From CAVZCK01 sp963773735 (lineage in GTDB: Bacteria; Pseudomonadota; Alphaproteobacteria; Rhizobiales; Rhodomicrobiaceae), in assembly GCA_963773735.1 (NCBI GenBank), contig CAVZCK010000018.1, positions 186,001 to 250,000 of the forward strand: a stretch of 64,000 nt of DNA, given 5' to 3'. The notes under the pieces are model-generated. The model was not told where the DNA came from. It was given only the letters and a program-made list of their open reading frames with translations, and made no database searches. Positions 46,575 to 55,538 of this stretch are shown one piece after another. A program made the translations under genes and the position numbers. The number at the start of each line of letters is the position of its first letter. Within the stretch, counting starts at the first letter, position 1.

Positions 46575-48353
46575 ATGAGAATTCTAGAGCTTTTTCTGCC
46601 GAGGGCCGATCTGGCGGTGATCGTACGGCTGGTATCGGAAAGGTGGCGCACATACGCCCCGCTCTATGCTGTCGCCTTTTTCTTCATGTTCGTCGTGTCC
46701 GGAGCGACGGCCATGAGCGCCTGGCTGATGAAGGACGTGGTGAATCTGATTTTCGTCGACCGCAAGGTGGACGCGCTGGTCTGGCTGCCGGCCGTCGTCG
46801 TCGGAATCTTCACCGCGAAGGGCTTTGCCTCCTATTTCCAGGAGGTCATCCTTGCCCGCATCGGCAATCGCATGGTCGCCGAGACACAGACCCAGATGTT
46901 CGATCATCTTTTGCGTCAGGATCTCGATTTCTACCAGCGCTTTGCCTCGAGCGAACTGATCACGCGCCTCACCCTCAACGCGCAGGCGACGCGCGAGGCC
47001 GTCAACCTCCTGGCGACGAGCCTTGGCCGCGATCTCTTCACCATGATCGGCCTGATCGGGGTCATGGTCGCCCAGCAGCCGGTGATGTTCGCCATCTGTG
47101 CTCTGGGCGCGCCGATCGGCATTCTGGTGCAGAAGAAGCTGGTTTCGCGGGTGCGCAAGGTGGCCAGGAACCAGGTCTTGTCCTTCGGCGATATCGTCAA
47201 GACCATGCGCGAGACCGCGCAAGGCATCCGGGTCGTGAAGGCATTCACGCTCGAGCCGGAAATGAAGGCGCGGATGGATCACTCGATCGGGGCCGTCGAG
47301 CAGGTCAACAACAAGATCGTCGCGGTGAACGCCGGCGTGAACCCGCTGATCGACACGCTGGGCGGATTTGCCGTCGCGGGCGTCATCTTCTATGCGGGCT
47401 GGCGCAGCCTTGCCTATAACGAAACGCCGGGAGAGTTCTTTTCCTTCGTTACCGCGCTCCTGATGGCCTATGAGCCGGCGCGCCGGATCGCCCGTCTGCA
47501 GGTCAAGCTGGGCCAATCCTGCATCGGCGTGCAGATGATGTTCGATATGATCGATTCGAAGCCCTTACTGATCGACCGGCCGAATGCGGTAGCGCTCAAA
47601 GTTCCCCATGGACAGATCAGACTTGAGACCGTGAGTTTCGGCTACAAGCCGGGCACGCCTGTGCTGCGCGACATGACCCTGGAGGCGGAGCCCGGCAAGA
47701 CCACTGCGCTCGTCGGCCTGTCGGGCAGCGGCAAGACCACGATCATGAACCTCATCATGCGGTTCTGGGACCCGGAGCGCGGTGCCGTCCTCATTGACGG
47801 GCGCGATATTCGCGAGGTGACGCTGCAGTCGCTGCGCATGCAGGTCGCGCTTGTCAGCCAGGATGTGTTTCTGTTCGATGGCAGCATCCGCGAGAATATC
47901 GCTGCCGGCATTGAAAATGCCGGTGAGGAGGCGGTGATTGCCGCCGCCAAGGCCGCCTATGCGCATCATTTCATTCAAAGCATGCCGGCGGGCTACGACA
48001 CCCAGGTCGGCGAACTCGGCGGTCAGCTGTCCGGCGGCCAGCGGCAGCGCATTTCCATCGCCCGCGCCTTCCTGAAAAACGCGCCGATCATTCTTCTCGA
48101 TGAGCCGACCTCGGCCCTCGACAGCGAGTCGGAACAGGCCATTCAGCGCGCGCTGATGCAGCTTACCGAGAGGCGCACCACCCTCGTCATCGCCCATCGC
48201 CTGGCGACCGTACTCAACGCCGACCGAATCCACGTGATCGAGAACGGGCGGCTCGCTGAAAGCGGCACGCACCGGGAGCTTCTCGCAATTGGCGGCCTCT
48301 ATTCCCGTCTCTACGACATCCAATATGCACAAGCCGATCGCGAAGCTGTTTAA
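46575..48353 (+). CDS. ABC exporter, fused membrane and ATPase domains (MsbA-like)
   Basis: 592 residues, intact. Six-helix membrane domain (about 1-330), beginning YAPLYAVAFFFMFVVSGATA. The ATPase has Walker A ALVGLSGSGKTTIMNLIM, signature GGQLSGGQRQRISIARAF, Walker B IILLDEPTSALDSESEQA and the switch His in LVIAHRLATVLNA. Half-transporter working as a homodimer; likely exports lipid-linked saccharides or lipid A, given the glycosyltransferase and rhamnose genes that follow. Start taken at MRILELFLPR (46575); an upstream in-frame ATG at 46530 is possible. Confidence 0.93.
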   Translation: MRILELFLPRADLAVIVRLVSERWRTYAPLYAVAFFFMFVVSGATAMSAWLMKDVVNLIFVDRKVDALVWLPAVVVGIFTAKGFASYFQEVILARIGNRMVAETQTQMFDHLLRQDLDFYQRFASSELITRLTLNAQATREAVNLLATSLGRDLFTMIGLIGVMVAQQPVMFAICALGAPIGILVQKKLVSRVRKVARNQVLSFGDIVKTMRETAQGIRVVKAFTLEPEMKARMDHSIGAVEQVNNKIVAVNAGVNPLIDTLGGFAVAGVIFYAGWRSLAYNETPGEFFSFVTALLMAYEPARRIARLQVKLGQSCIGVQMMFDMIDSKPLLIDRPNAVALKVPHGQIRLETVSFGYKPGTPVLRDMTLEAEPGKTTALVGLSGSGKTTIMNLIMRFWDPERGAVLIDGRDIREVTLQSLRMQVALVSQDVFLFDGSIRENIAAGIENAGEEAVIAAAKAAYAHHFIQSMPAGYDTQVGELGGQLSGGQRQRISIARAFLKNAPIILLDEPTSALDSESEQAIQRALMQLTERRTTLVIAHRLATVLNADRIHVIENGRLAESGTHRELLAIGGLYSRLYDIQYAQADREAV

Positions 48354-48419
48354 ACTTATGCGTGTGAGTTCATATTTTAGCTATTTTTAGTTGAATAGCC
48401 TCCGGCTTGATGGTTAAGA

Positions 48420-48462
48420 CACAGCCGAACAGCGGCCGGTTTTGAGGCCGCATGAGGCTGTG
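48420..48462 (+). other. Two-tier hairpin between the ABC exporter and GT2 genes
   Basis: Outer stem CACAGCC/GGCTGTG and inner stem GCGGCC/GGCCGC, separated by short internal loops, with an eight-base apical loop. It lies 67 bases after the exporter stop and 67 bases before the GT2 start. No T-run follows, so it may be an RNA structure or processing site rather than a simple terminator. Confidence 0.45.
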
Positions 48463-48528
48463 CCGGCATCCCCGCTCGGCGCAAATTCAGCCTTTCAATG
48501 TCTGGGCGTCTGGGCAGGGGACTGCGCG

Positions 48529-49473
48529 ATGGGAAAGGTTTCCTATCTTCTCACTTCGTACAACAAAGCCGGCTTCCTGCCCTGCGTGCTCGAAAGCATC
48601 CGGCGCGAACACGCCGAGACCGGGGGCGAGATCATCATCATCGACGATGGCTCGACCGACGGCTCGGCTGTGATTTGCCGGGACTTTGCCGACCTCGATC
48701 CGCGCGTCGTTCTGATCGAGCAGCCCAATCACGGCATTTACGCCGCTCTCAACCGCATTGTCCCTTTGGCCAAGTCCCCTTGGATCAGGCTTTGCGACAG
48801 TGACGATCCTCTGATCCCTGGCTCGACGGCCTATCTCATCGAAATGGCCGGGCTGACTGGCGCCGCCATCGCTTATGGCGCCGCGATCGATTATGGGCCC
48901 CAGCCGCTGCGCGTTGAGGCGCTGACCACCGGACGACCGGCGACCCGCGCCCCTTTCATTCACCCGGATGCCCTTCTTCATCTGATCGAGGCGATGGATT
49001 TTACCACCTCGCGCGCGATCTACCGGACAAATGCTGCAAAGACCGCACTGCCGCTGCCGGAGATCCTGATTTCCTGCCAGGATTTCGCACTCGCTTTGCG
49101 CATGACGGCGAACGGCAAGCTCGTGCGCATGCCCGACCCGGTCTGCTTTTATCTCCGAGGGGCTTCGAATCAGCTCAGCGCGTCACACGCTCTCACCCGC
49201 CATCAGACCATCCGCATTCTGCAAGCCTCGCGGCATTATCTGCAGCGCCGGCACCGCGATGCAGCGGTGAAAGTGTCCTATCAGTGCAGGCGCCGGGAGC
49301 TGCGCCGCGAGCAGACCGGTTTTGCCTTTCAGATTCGAAAGCTGTCGCTCAAAGCGCTGTCCGCGGCCACCCGCTTCGGCTTTTACGACTGGCATCGCGC
49401 GCTCGACGTCTTTGCCGCCCCCTATGAGAGCCAGATCGGCGCGCTGATCCGCCGCCGCACCAAGCCCTATTGA
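48529..49473 (+). CDS. Glycosyltransferase family 2
   Basis: 314 residues. GT-A fold: KVSYLLTSYNKAGFLPCVLE, then IIIIDDGSTDGSAVICRDFA and the DxD-type metal site in WIRLCDSDDPLIPGSTAYL. C-terminal region basic (RRRELRREQ). Cytoplasmic, likely adds a sugar to a cell-surface glycan. It stands immediately before the dTDP-rhamnose cassette (nine-base gap to rfbC), so a rhamnosyltransferase role is plausible but unproven. Confidence 0.88.
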   Translation: MGKVSYLLTSYNKAGFLPCVLESIRREHAETGGEIIIIDDGSTDGSAVICRDFADLDPRVVLIEQPNHGIYAALNRIVPLAKSPWIRLCDSDDPLIPGSTAYLIEMAGLTGAAIAYGAAIDYGPQPLRVEALTTGRPATRAPFIHPDALLHLIEAMDFTTSRAIYRTNAAKTALPLPEILISCQDFALALRMTANGKLVRMPDPVCFYLRGASNQLSASHALTRHQTIRILQASRHYLQRRHRDAAVKVSYQCRRRELRREQTGFAFQIRKLSLKALSAATRFGFYDWHRALDVFAAPYESQIGALIRRRTKPY

Positions 49474-49482
49474 GGTTTCCTT

Positions 49483-50067
49483 ATGAAGGTTCATTCTTTC
49501 AACATAGACGGCGTCCTGCTGATCGAGCCCAGGCGGGTCCATGATCTGAGAGGTTTCTTTTGCGAGACCTATAACGCCACAGAACTCGATCGGCACGGCG
49601 TCGACGCGGCCTTCGTGCAGGACAATCTTTCGCTTTCGACCGCCTGCGGCACCGTGCGCGGCCTTCACTTCCAAAGCCCCCCTTATGCCCAGGCCAAGCT
49701 TGTTCGGGTCGTGCGCGGGGCCATTTTTGACGTCGCCGTCGACATCCGTGGCGGGTCACCGACATTCGGCAAATATGTCGGCGTCGAACTCAGCGCCGAA
49801 AACGGCCTGCAGCTCTACATTCCCACCGGGTTCGCTCACGGCTTCGCCACGCTCAGGCCGTTGACCGAAATCGCCTATAAGGTGACGGCGCATTATTCGC
49901 CCGATCATGACATGGGCATATTCTGGGACGACCCGAGCCTGCGCATTCGATGGCCGGTCTCTGCTGATGAAGCAGTGCTGTCGCCAAAGGACGAAGGCCT
50001 GCCCCTGCTCCGCGAGATCACGACGCCGTTCAGCGACAAAGCACCCGAAGAGGGCGTCGCGGCATGA
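49483..50067 (+). CDS. rfbC: dTDP-4-dehydrorhamnose 3,5-epimerase
   Basis: 194 residues, intact. Cupin-like epimerase: RGFFCETYNATELDRHGVDA, the active-site block GTVRGLHFQSPPYAQAKLV and the catalytic Tyr/Asp region LQLYIPTGFAHGFATL with YSPDHDMGIFWDDPSLRI. Third step of dTDP-L-rhamnose synthesis. First gene of the cassette; its stop overlaps rfbB as ATGA. Confidence 0.95.
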   Translation: MKVHSFNIDGVLLIEPRRVHDLRGFFCETYNATELDRHGVDAAFVQDNLSLSTACGTVRGLHFQSPPYAQAKLVRVVRGAIFDVAVDIRGGSPTFGKYVGVELSAENGLQLYIPTGFAHGFATLRPLTEIAYKVTAHYSPDHDMGIFWDDPSLRIRWPVSADEAVLSPKDEGLPLLREITTPFSDKAPEEGVAA

Positions 50068-51132
50068 TGCAGGTCCTTGTCACCGGAGGTTGCGGGTTTA
50101 TCGGCTCGGCGGTCATGCGTCATGCGATCCGACGAACCCGTCATGAGGTCGTCAATCTCGACAAGCTGACCTATGCGGCGACACCCGAAGCCCTTGAGGA
50201 GGCGGCGGACCACCCGCACTACCGCTTCGAGCACGCCGATATTTGCGACTCGGAGCGGCTTCAGACCATCTTTGAGCGCCATCGACCGACGGCCGTGATC
50301 CACCTCGCCGCGGAAAGTCATGTCGATCGCTCGATCGATGGTCCCGCCGATTTCGTACGCACCAATGTCTTCGGCACGTTCACGCTCCTCCAGGCCGCCC
50401 GCGCCCATTTCGAAGTCTTTGAAACAGCCTGAGCGGGCGCAATTCCGCTTCCTCCACGTTTCGACGGACGAAGTCTTTGGTTCGCTTGGCCTCGATGATC
50501 CGCCGTTTACGGAGACTTCGCGCTACCGTCCCAACTCACCATACTCGGCATCAAAGGCTGCCGCCGACCACTTCGTCTCGGCATGGGGCCACACCTACGG
50601 CGTTCCGGTCCTGACCTCAAACTGCTCGAACAATTACGGCCCCTGGCAATTCCCGGAAAAACTCATTCCCCTGATGCTGATCCGCGCCCGAACGGGCAAG
50701 CCGCTGCCGCTTTATGGCCGAGGCGAAAATATTCGCGACTGGCTCCATGTCGATGATCATGCCGCCGCTCTCTGGACCATTCTGGAGCAGGGCCGCGTCG
50801 GCGAACACTATCTGATCGGGGGGAATGCCGAGCATAGCAATCGTCAGGTCGTGCATTGGATTTGCGAAGCGATGGATGAGCGCATTCCCGCAAGCGCACC
50901 GCATACACGCCTGATCCAGCATGTCGAAGACCGGCCCGGCCATGATCTACGCTATGCGATCGATGCGGCGAAAATGATCGCGGAACTTGGATGGGCGCCA
51001 TCGCGCAATTTCCGCGGCGGCCTGAACGAGACAATCGATTGGTATTTGCGTCATGAGACCTGGTGGCGGGGCGTCAACGCCCGCATTTACGGCGGCCAGC
51101 GGCTCGGAATTGTGGAGCGTCTTGCGTCATGA
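50064..51132 (+). CDS. rfbB: dTDP-glucose 4,6-dehydratase, one frameshift
   Basis: NAD-dependent short-chain dehydrogenase-type enzyme, about 355 residues after correction. First part: VLVTGGCGFIGSAVMRHAIR (dinucleotide loop) and HLAAESHVDRSIDGPADFV. The frame is lost near 50420, within or next to an AAA run. It continues as FRFLHVSTDEVFGSLGLDD, then YSASKAAADHFVSAWGHTYG (the Tyr-x-x-x-Lys pair) and NCSNNYGPWQFPEKLIPLM. Ends at 51132, overlapping rfbD by four bases. Both halves are typical RmlB, so a sequence error is likely. Confidence 0.93.
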
Positions 51133-52028
51133 AAATTCTGCTTACGGGTGCAACGGGCCAGCTTGGTCAGGAAATTTGCCGCAGCCAGCTTCCCCCGGGA
51201 ACCAAACTCATCGTTCCAACGCGGGCCGAACTCGACCTGGCGCGGCCGGCGGAGGTCGCAAGGTTCGTTCGGGACGCCGCGCCCGATCTCGTCATCAATG
51301 CCGCGGCCTATACAGCGGTCGACAAGGCTGAACACGAGCCGGACCTCGCCTTCCTGGTGAACAGGGACGCGGCCGCGGCGCTGGCCGGCGCGGCAGCCGT
51401 CTGCGGCGCCCCAATTGTCTCCATCTCGACGGATTACGTCTTCGACGGTCGCAAAGACGAACCCTTGAACGAGGATGACCGCCCCAACCCGCTGAACGTC
51501 TACGGCGAAAGCAAGCTTGCCGGCGAATTCGCGGTCATGGCCAGCAATCCACGCCATCTCATCCTTCGTGTATCCTGGCTCTATGCGGCACGCGGCAACA
51601 ATTTCCTCCGCACAATGCTGCGGCTCGGTCGCGAACGCAGCCGTCTCGCGATCGTCAGCGATCAAATCGGCAGGCCGACATCCGCCGCTGACCTCGCCAG
51701 CGCTTTGATCGGAATGGCACTTCAGACCATTAACGGCGACGGACAGTGGGGTCTTTATCATTTCTCGAATGCAGGCCCGCCGGTCAGCTGGCACGGATTT
51801 GCCAGCGCGATCTTCTGCAAGGCGGCTCCCTGGTGCGGGATGCCCCCTATCCTCGAGCCGATCAGCACCGAGGCTTTCGGCGCCAAGGCAATCAGGCCGC
51901 GCAACTCCGTCATGGACCTTGCAAAAATTGAGAGGGTATTCGGCCTGACGCCCAGACCCTGGCAAACCGCGCTCGCAGATATCTTGGACGAGGTGCGCCT
52001 CGAAGACATCGAGATGAGGGCGTCATGA
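51129..52028 (+). CDS. rfbD: dTDP-4-dehydrorhamnose reductase
   Basis: 299 residues, intact. NADPH-dependent last step to dTDP-L-rhamnose. MKILLTGATGQLGQEICRSQ (nucleotide loop), DLVINAAAYTAVDKAEHEPD, VSISTDYVFDGRKDEPLNED and NVYGESKLAGEFAVM with the Tyr-x-x-x-Lys pair. The stop overlaps the rfbA start as ATGA. Confidence 0.95.
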   Translation: MKILLTGATGQLGQEICRSQLPPGTKLIVPTRAELDLARPAEVARFVRDAAPDLVINAAAYTAVDKAEHEPDLAFLVNRDAAAALAGAAAVCGAPIVSISTDYVFDGRKDEPLNEDDRPNPLNVYGESKLAGEFAVMASNPRHLILRVSWLYAARGNNFLRTMLRLGRERSRLAIVSDQIGRPTSAADLASALIGMALQTINGDGQWGLYHFSNAGPPVSWHGFASAIFCKAAPWCGMPPILEPISTEAFGAKAIRPRNSVMDLAKIERVFGLTPRPWQTALADILDEVRLEDIEMRAS

Positions 52029-52954
52029 AGGGGATCGTGCTTGCCGGGGGGAGTGGATCAAGGTTGCACCCCATCACCCTAGCCGTCTCGAAGCAGCTTC
52101 TACCCGTCTTTGACAAGCCGATGGTCTACTATCCGTTGAGCGTGCTTATGCTTGCGGGCATACGCGACATCTTGATCATCACCACGCCACAGGACGCACC
52201 TGCATTCCAGCGGCTGCTGGGCGACGGCCGCCAATGGGGCATTTCACTCAGCTATGCGGTGCAACCGCAAGCTAAGGGCCTCGCTCAGGCCTTCATAATC
52301 GGAGAGAGCTTCGTCGGCGGCGGCAGCGTTGCCCTCGTCCTCGGCGACAATCTGTTTTACGGGCATGGCCTTGCCGAAATGCTCCTGCGCGCGGCGGCGC
52401 GGAAGCATGGCGCCACCGCCTTCGGCTATTGGGTGGCCGACCCCGAGCGTTATGGCGTCGTCGCGTTCGACGAGCGCGGCCGCGTCGTCGACATTGAGGA
52501 AAAACCTCGCCAGCCAAAATCCAACTACGCTGTAACCGGCCTCTATTTCTATGACAATGACGTCGTCGAAATCGCGCGCGCGGTGCGCCCGTCGTGGCGC
52601 GGCGAGTTGGAAATCACCGATGTGAACAATGCGTATCTCTCGCGAGGCCGACTTTACGTCGAGCTGATGGGCCGGGGCTATGCCTGGCTCGACACAGGGA
52701 CCCCCGAGTTGCTTGTCGAGGCCGGCGAGTTCGTTCGAACCATCGAGCGTCGCCAGGGTCTCAAGATCGCCTGCCTCGAGGAAATTGCCTGGCGACAAGG
52801 ATGGATCGGCACAGAGGATCTCCAGAGGCGCGCCCGCCAGTTGCGCCAAAGCGCTTATGGCGATTACCTGCTTGGTCTGACCATTCAGCCCATCGCTGCG
52901 CACGCAGCAGGCACCGAGGCATTGCAACAGAACCGATCCGCGGCGGCCCGATGA
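52025..52954 (+). CDS. rfbA: Glucose-1-phosphate thymidylyltransferase
   Basis: 309 residues, intact. First committed step: dTTP plus glucose-1-phosphate to dTDP-glucose. MKGIVLAGGSGSRLHPITLA, SKQLLPVFDKPMVYYPLSVL, VLGDNLFYGHG and IEEKPRQPKSNYAVTGLYFY are the RmlA blocks; WLDTGTPELLVEAG is near the C-terminus. Last recognisable gene of the rhamnose cassette. An ATGA overlap leads into a 28-codon frame that ends at 53037 and resembles nothing known. Confidence 0.96.
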   Translation: MKGIVLAGGSGSRLHPITLAVSKQLLPVFDKPMVYYPLSVLMLAGIRDILIITTPQDAPAFQRLLGDGRQWGISLSYAVQPQAKGLAQAFIIGESFVGGGSVALVLGDNLFYGHGLAEMLLRAAARKHGATAFGYWVADPERYGVVAFDERGRVVDIEEKPRQPKSNYAVTGLYFYDNDVVEIARAVRPSWRGELEITDVNNAYLSRGRLYVELMGRGYAWLDTGTPELLVEAGEFVRTIERRQGLKIACLEEIAWRQGWIGTEDLQRRARQLRQSAYGDYLLGLTIQPIAAHAAGTEALQQNRSAAAR

Positions 52955-53009
52955 ACGATGCGGCCAACCCCACACCATGCCGGCAATGGCCATCGCCGAC
53001 AATGCCTGA

Positions 53010-53432
53010 CTACTTCAAGAGGTCTGGCTCATCATGATTGTCCCGCCGGCGATGAACTTCGGTCCCGAAGGCCAGTACGGCGCGGCACGCCGGGGACAGA
53101 TCGCCCCGGAATTCTGACAGACAGTCCGCGATCCGGCCCTCGCCCGGTACGACGCCGCGGCAGAACTGCCGCGCATCGCCAATGCACGCCCTGATTGCCA
53201 GCCCCGCTTCGACCGCATCGCGACACCCCGGCCGCAGCTTGTCGATATGCGCATAAAGGCAGGCGGCAATGCGCCCCCAGCCCGGAACAACATCGGCGCA
53301 GAGATTGGCCGCATCGCCACGACATTGATTGATCAAATGCACGAGCGGACCAGGCTCTTGCGCCGAGGCGGCAAGGACGCCCGAGGACAAGAGCCCGAAG
53401 GCAAGAATAAGAGTTTTGACGGACGCCGGCAT
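53010..53432 (-). CDS. Exported cysteine-rich-repeat protein
   Basis: 140 residues. Signal peptide MPASVKTLILAFGLLSSG ending near ASAQ. The mature part has two copies of a four-cysteine unit (NQCRGDAANLCADVVPGWGR, then CLYAH...GC; RACIGDARQFCRGVVPGEGR, then CLSE...AC), the pattern of the cysteine-rich repeat family (PF00839) best known from the eukaryotic Golgi protein GLG1. Periplasmic with likely disulfides. GAGGAG seven bases before the ATG sets the start. Function unknown. Convergent with the rhamnose operon. Confidence 0.82.
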   Translation of the reverse strand: MPASVKTLILAFGLLSSGVLAASAQEPGPLVHLINQCRGDAANLCADVVPGWGRIAACLYAHIDKLRPGCRDAVEAGLAIRACIGDARQFCRGVVPGEGRIADCLSEFRGDLSPACRAVLAFGTEVHRRRDNHDEPDLLK

Positions 53433-53757
53433 GGACAGTCTCCTCATTTTGGTTTTTGAGACACATTATACACCGGCAGCAATGGATTTCCGGCGCGGGC
53501 CGGCGGCAGGTCAGGGCCGCACGCGACGGTCCCGGCGGCGCCAAACCGCCGGCAAACCGCGCGGCGCGCGCACTGCGCGCAGCGCATGAACAGCAGGGCG
53601 TTAACATAAGAGGTGAAAGCCGGCGGCAAACGCCTCCTCGAGAGAGAGCCTTTGCCCCGGTTGGACGATCGAGGAATTGTTACCTTATGAGCCGGAAGCT
53701 GCTATAAGAATGGCGCTGAAGTCAAACCCTGCGAAGGGATGATAGGGGGATATAGAG
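53433..53757. other. Divergent intergenic region
   Basis: Lies between the cysteine-rich-repeat gene (minus) and the small membrane protein (plus). GC-rich in the middle, with frames on both strands but no family features; presumably promoters only. Confidence 0.4.
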
Positions 53758-53997
53758 ATGTTTTTGCCAGCTGAATATTCACAGTACGAACCGGTGGTGA
53801 TCGCAGCGGTCGTCGTCTTCTTTATCGACTGGATCGGAAATACGATCACATTCAGCAACCGCATCATCAACGCATTCGTCACCGGCCTTCTGTTTGCACT
53901 CATTTTTGGCGGCTTGGTCTATTTCGGCTATGGCAATATCCAGATGAGTTTCAACACAATGCCGTCGCCGACGGCTCCTGCCAATCAAACCCACTAG
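53758..53997 (+). CDS. Small two-helix membrane protein of unknown function
   Basis: 79 residues. Two hydrophobic segments (PVVIAAVVVFFIDWIGNTIT and AFVTGLLFALIFGGLVYFGY), then a short polar tail. AGGGGG lies about ten bases upstream of the ATG and a perfect hairpin follows the stop, which together support a real monocistronic gene. Family not recognised. Confidence 0.65.
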   Translation: MFLPAEYSQYEPVVIAAVVVFFIDWIGNTITFSNRIINAFVTGLLFALIFGGLVYFGYGNIQMSFNTMPSPTAPANQTH

Positions 53998-54008
53998 GGC
54001 ACCGAACT

Positions 54009-54033
54009 CCGACATTTGCGACACAAATGTCGG
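54009..54033 (+). terminator. Perfect hairpin after the small membrane protein gene
   Basis: Stem CCGACATTTG / CAAATGTCGG with a five-base loop, 11 bases after the stop codon. No T-run, but position and perfect pairing suggest transcription termination, possibly for both strands. Confidence 0.65.
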
Positions 54034-54340
54034 CCCGGCGCCTTAGTTAACTCTTTGTTGGTGCAGCGACTTCTGCAAACGGATAACGAGTTCCATCCGA
54101 ATCATCCGTTTGCCTCGCTGCACTAGGATCAAGAGTCGAGGCCGCTCGGCCAGCCTGGCCCTGCGGCCTCGCTCTTTCGAGGGCGAGCCGTGCCGCTGAT
54201 GCGATCGCGGCCGCATCTGAAGCGGTGCCGAAAGTCCCGATCGCCGCACCCTCTGTTGCCGCAGCGGCGACAACAACTTAAATCAATGCCGGCTTCGACG
54301 GCCTGATCTTTCCAAACCACGCCAAAAACGGGAATATTTG
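54034..54340. other. Intergenic region with an unexplained open frame
   Basis: On the minus strand, one frame from about 54279 down to a TAA at 54045-54047 is open for about 78 codons and reads like a real protein tail (TFGTASDAAAIASAARLAL), but no start codon was found and a stop lies just upstream. It could be the end of a gene whose start was lost to an indel or deletion. The promoter of the hydrolase gene also lies here. Confidence 0.35.
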
Positions 54341-55276
54341 ATGGCGCTGCAAACCCTTCGCCCCTCGGCGCGATCTGCGCCCGGATGCCGCGATCTGGCA
54401 GTCGCACTTCCGGACGGCCGTGTGCTCGGCTGTGCCGATTACGGCGATCCGCACGGCCTGCCAGTTCTCGGCTTGCATGGGACGCCGGGATCCCGGCTGA
54501 TGTTTCAGATCGCCGATCCCATCGCGCGCGATCTGGGCATCAGGCTGCTTGCGCCGGAAAGGCCCGGTTTCGGTATCTCCAGCTATCACCGGGGCCGCAC
54601 GCTTGCGAGTTATGCGCTCGATCTTGCCGATCTTGCCGATGCGCTCGGCCTGTCGCGATTTGCGGTCGCCGGCGTCTCGGGCGGCGGACCTTATGCTGCT
54701 GCCTGCGCTGCGCTCTTTCCGGAGCGCGTGACGGCGCTCGGCCTGATCAGCCCGATCGGACCGATGGCGGGCCGGGAGAAGCCGAAATCGATCGGACCCG
54801 GCCATTATGTTGCCTTCCGCTTGTCCCCGCGCATGCCGCCGCTTCTCGCCGCAATGATCGGTATCGGCCGGCTGGCGTTTCTTCACACGCCGAGCCTGAT
54901 CTTCGGCTTCATCATGAGCCGCGCCGCCCCAGCCGATTGGAGAATTCTGGCGCGCCGCGACGTCAGACAGAATTTGCTCCGCGGAGTCGCGGAGGGCTGC
55001 CGCCCCGGCATCCGCAGCAGCATGCAGGAGCTTTCCATATTCTCGCGGCCCTGGAACATTCCATTCGACGCAATCCGGGTGCCGGCATTTCTGTGGCAGG
55101 GGCTGGCCGACCGCAATGTTCCCGTCGCGGCATCGCTGCGCCTGGGCGAGCTTGTGCCTCGCTGCCGCGTTCAACTCATCGAGAAGGCGGGGCATTATTG
55201 GATTTTCGACAATATTCCGAGGGTGCTTAAGACGATCGTCGAGGCAGCCAAAGGCGGCTCTGAGCACCCCGTCTGA
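54341..55276 (+). CDS. Alpha/beta hydrolase
   Basis: 311 residues. VLGLHGTPGSRLMFQ (oxyanion hole), LLAPERPGFGISSYHRG, nucleophile elbow VAGVSGGGPYAAACAALFPE (Ser), catalytic Asp in LWQGLADRNVPVAASL and His in LIEKAGHYWIFDN. Serine hydrolase; substrate unknown, no signal peptide. Start is the ATG of a TTG-ATG pair at 54338-54343. Confidence 0.9.
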   Translation: MALQTLRPSARSAPGCRDLAVALPDGRVLGCADYGDPHGLPVLGLHGTPGSRLMFQIADPIARDLGIRLLAPERPGFGISSYHRGRTLASYALDLADLADALGLSRFAVAGVSGGGPYAAACAALFPERVTALGLISPIGPMAGREKPKSIGPGHYVAFRLSPRMPPLLAAMIGIGRLAFLHTPSLIFGFIMSRAAPADWRILARRDVRQNLLRGVAEGCRPGIRSSMQELSIFSRPWNIPFDAIRVPAFLWQGLADRNVPVAASLRLGELVPRCRVQLIEKAGHYWIFDNIPRVLKTIVEAAKGGSEHPV

Positions 55277-55538
55277 TTGCCCTCGGCGATCGATCGCCAG
55301 TGACCGCGCGTATCGGCGCCACCGGCGTTACCACAGCTTGTCGATTGTCGTTCGGACACGCCAAAACGTTGATTTAGCGGCCCGGCCTTCGGACGGTACG
55401 ACTGTTTTTCCACGGCTTTCATTCCGCACCTCTATCTTTCGCCTCATAAATGCCTTCATATCCCACGAGGCTCGCTAGATAGGCCCCGTTTGCGGCATTT
55501 CGCCCTGACGAATTTCTGCTGGTGGGGGAGCACCGGTT

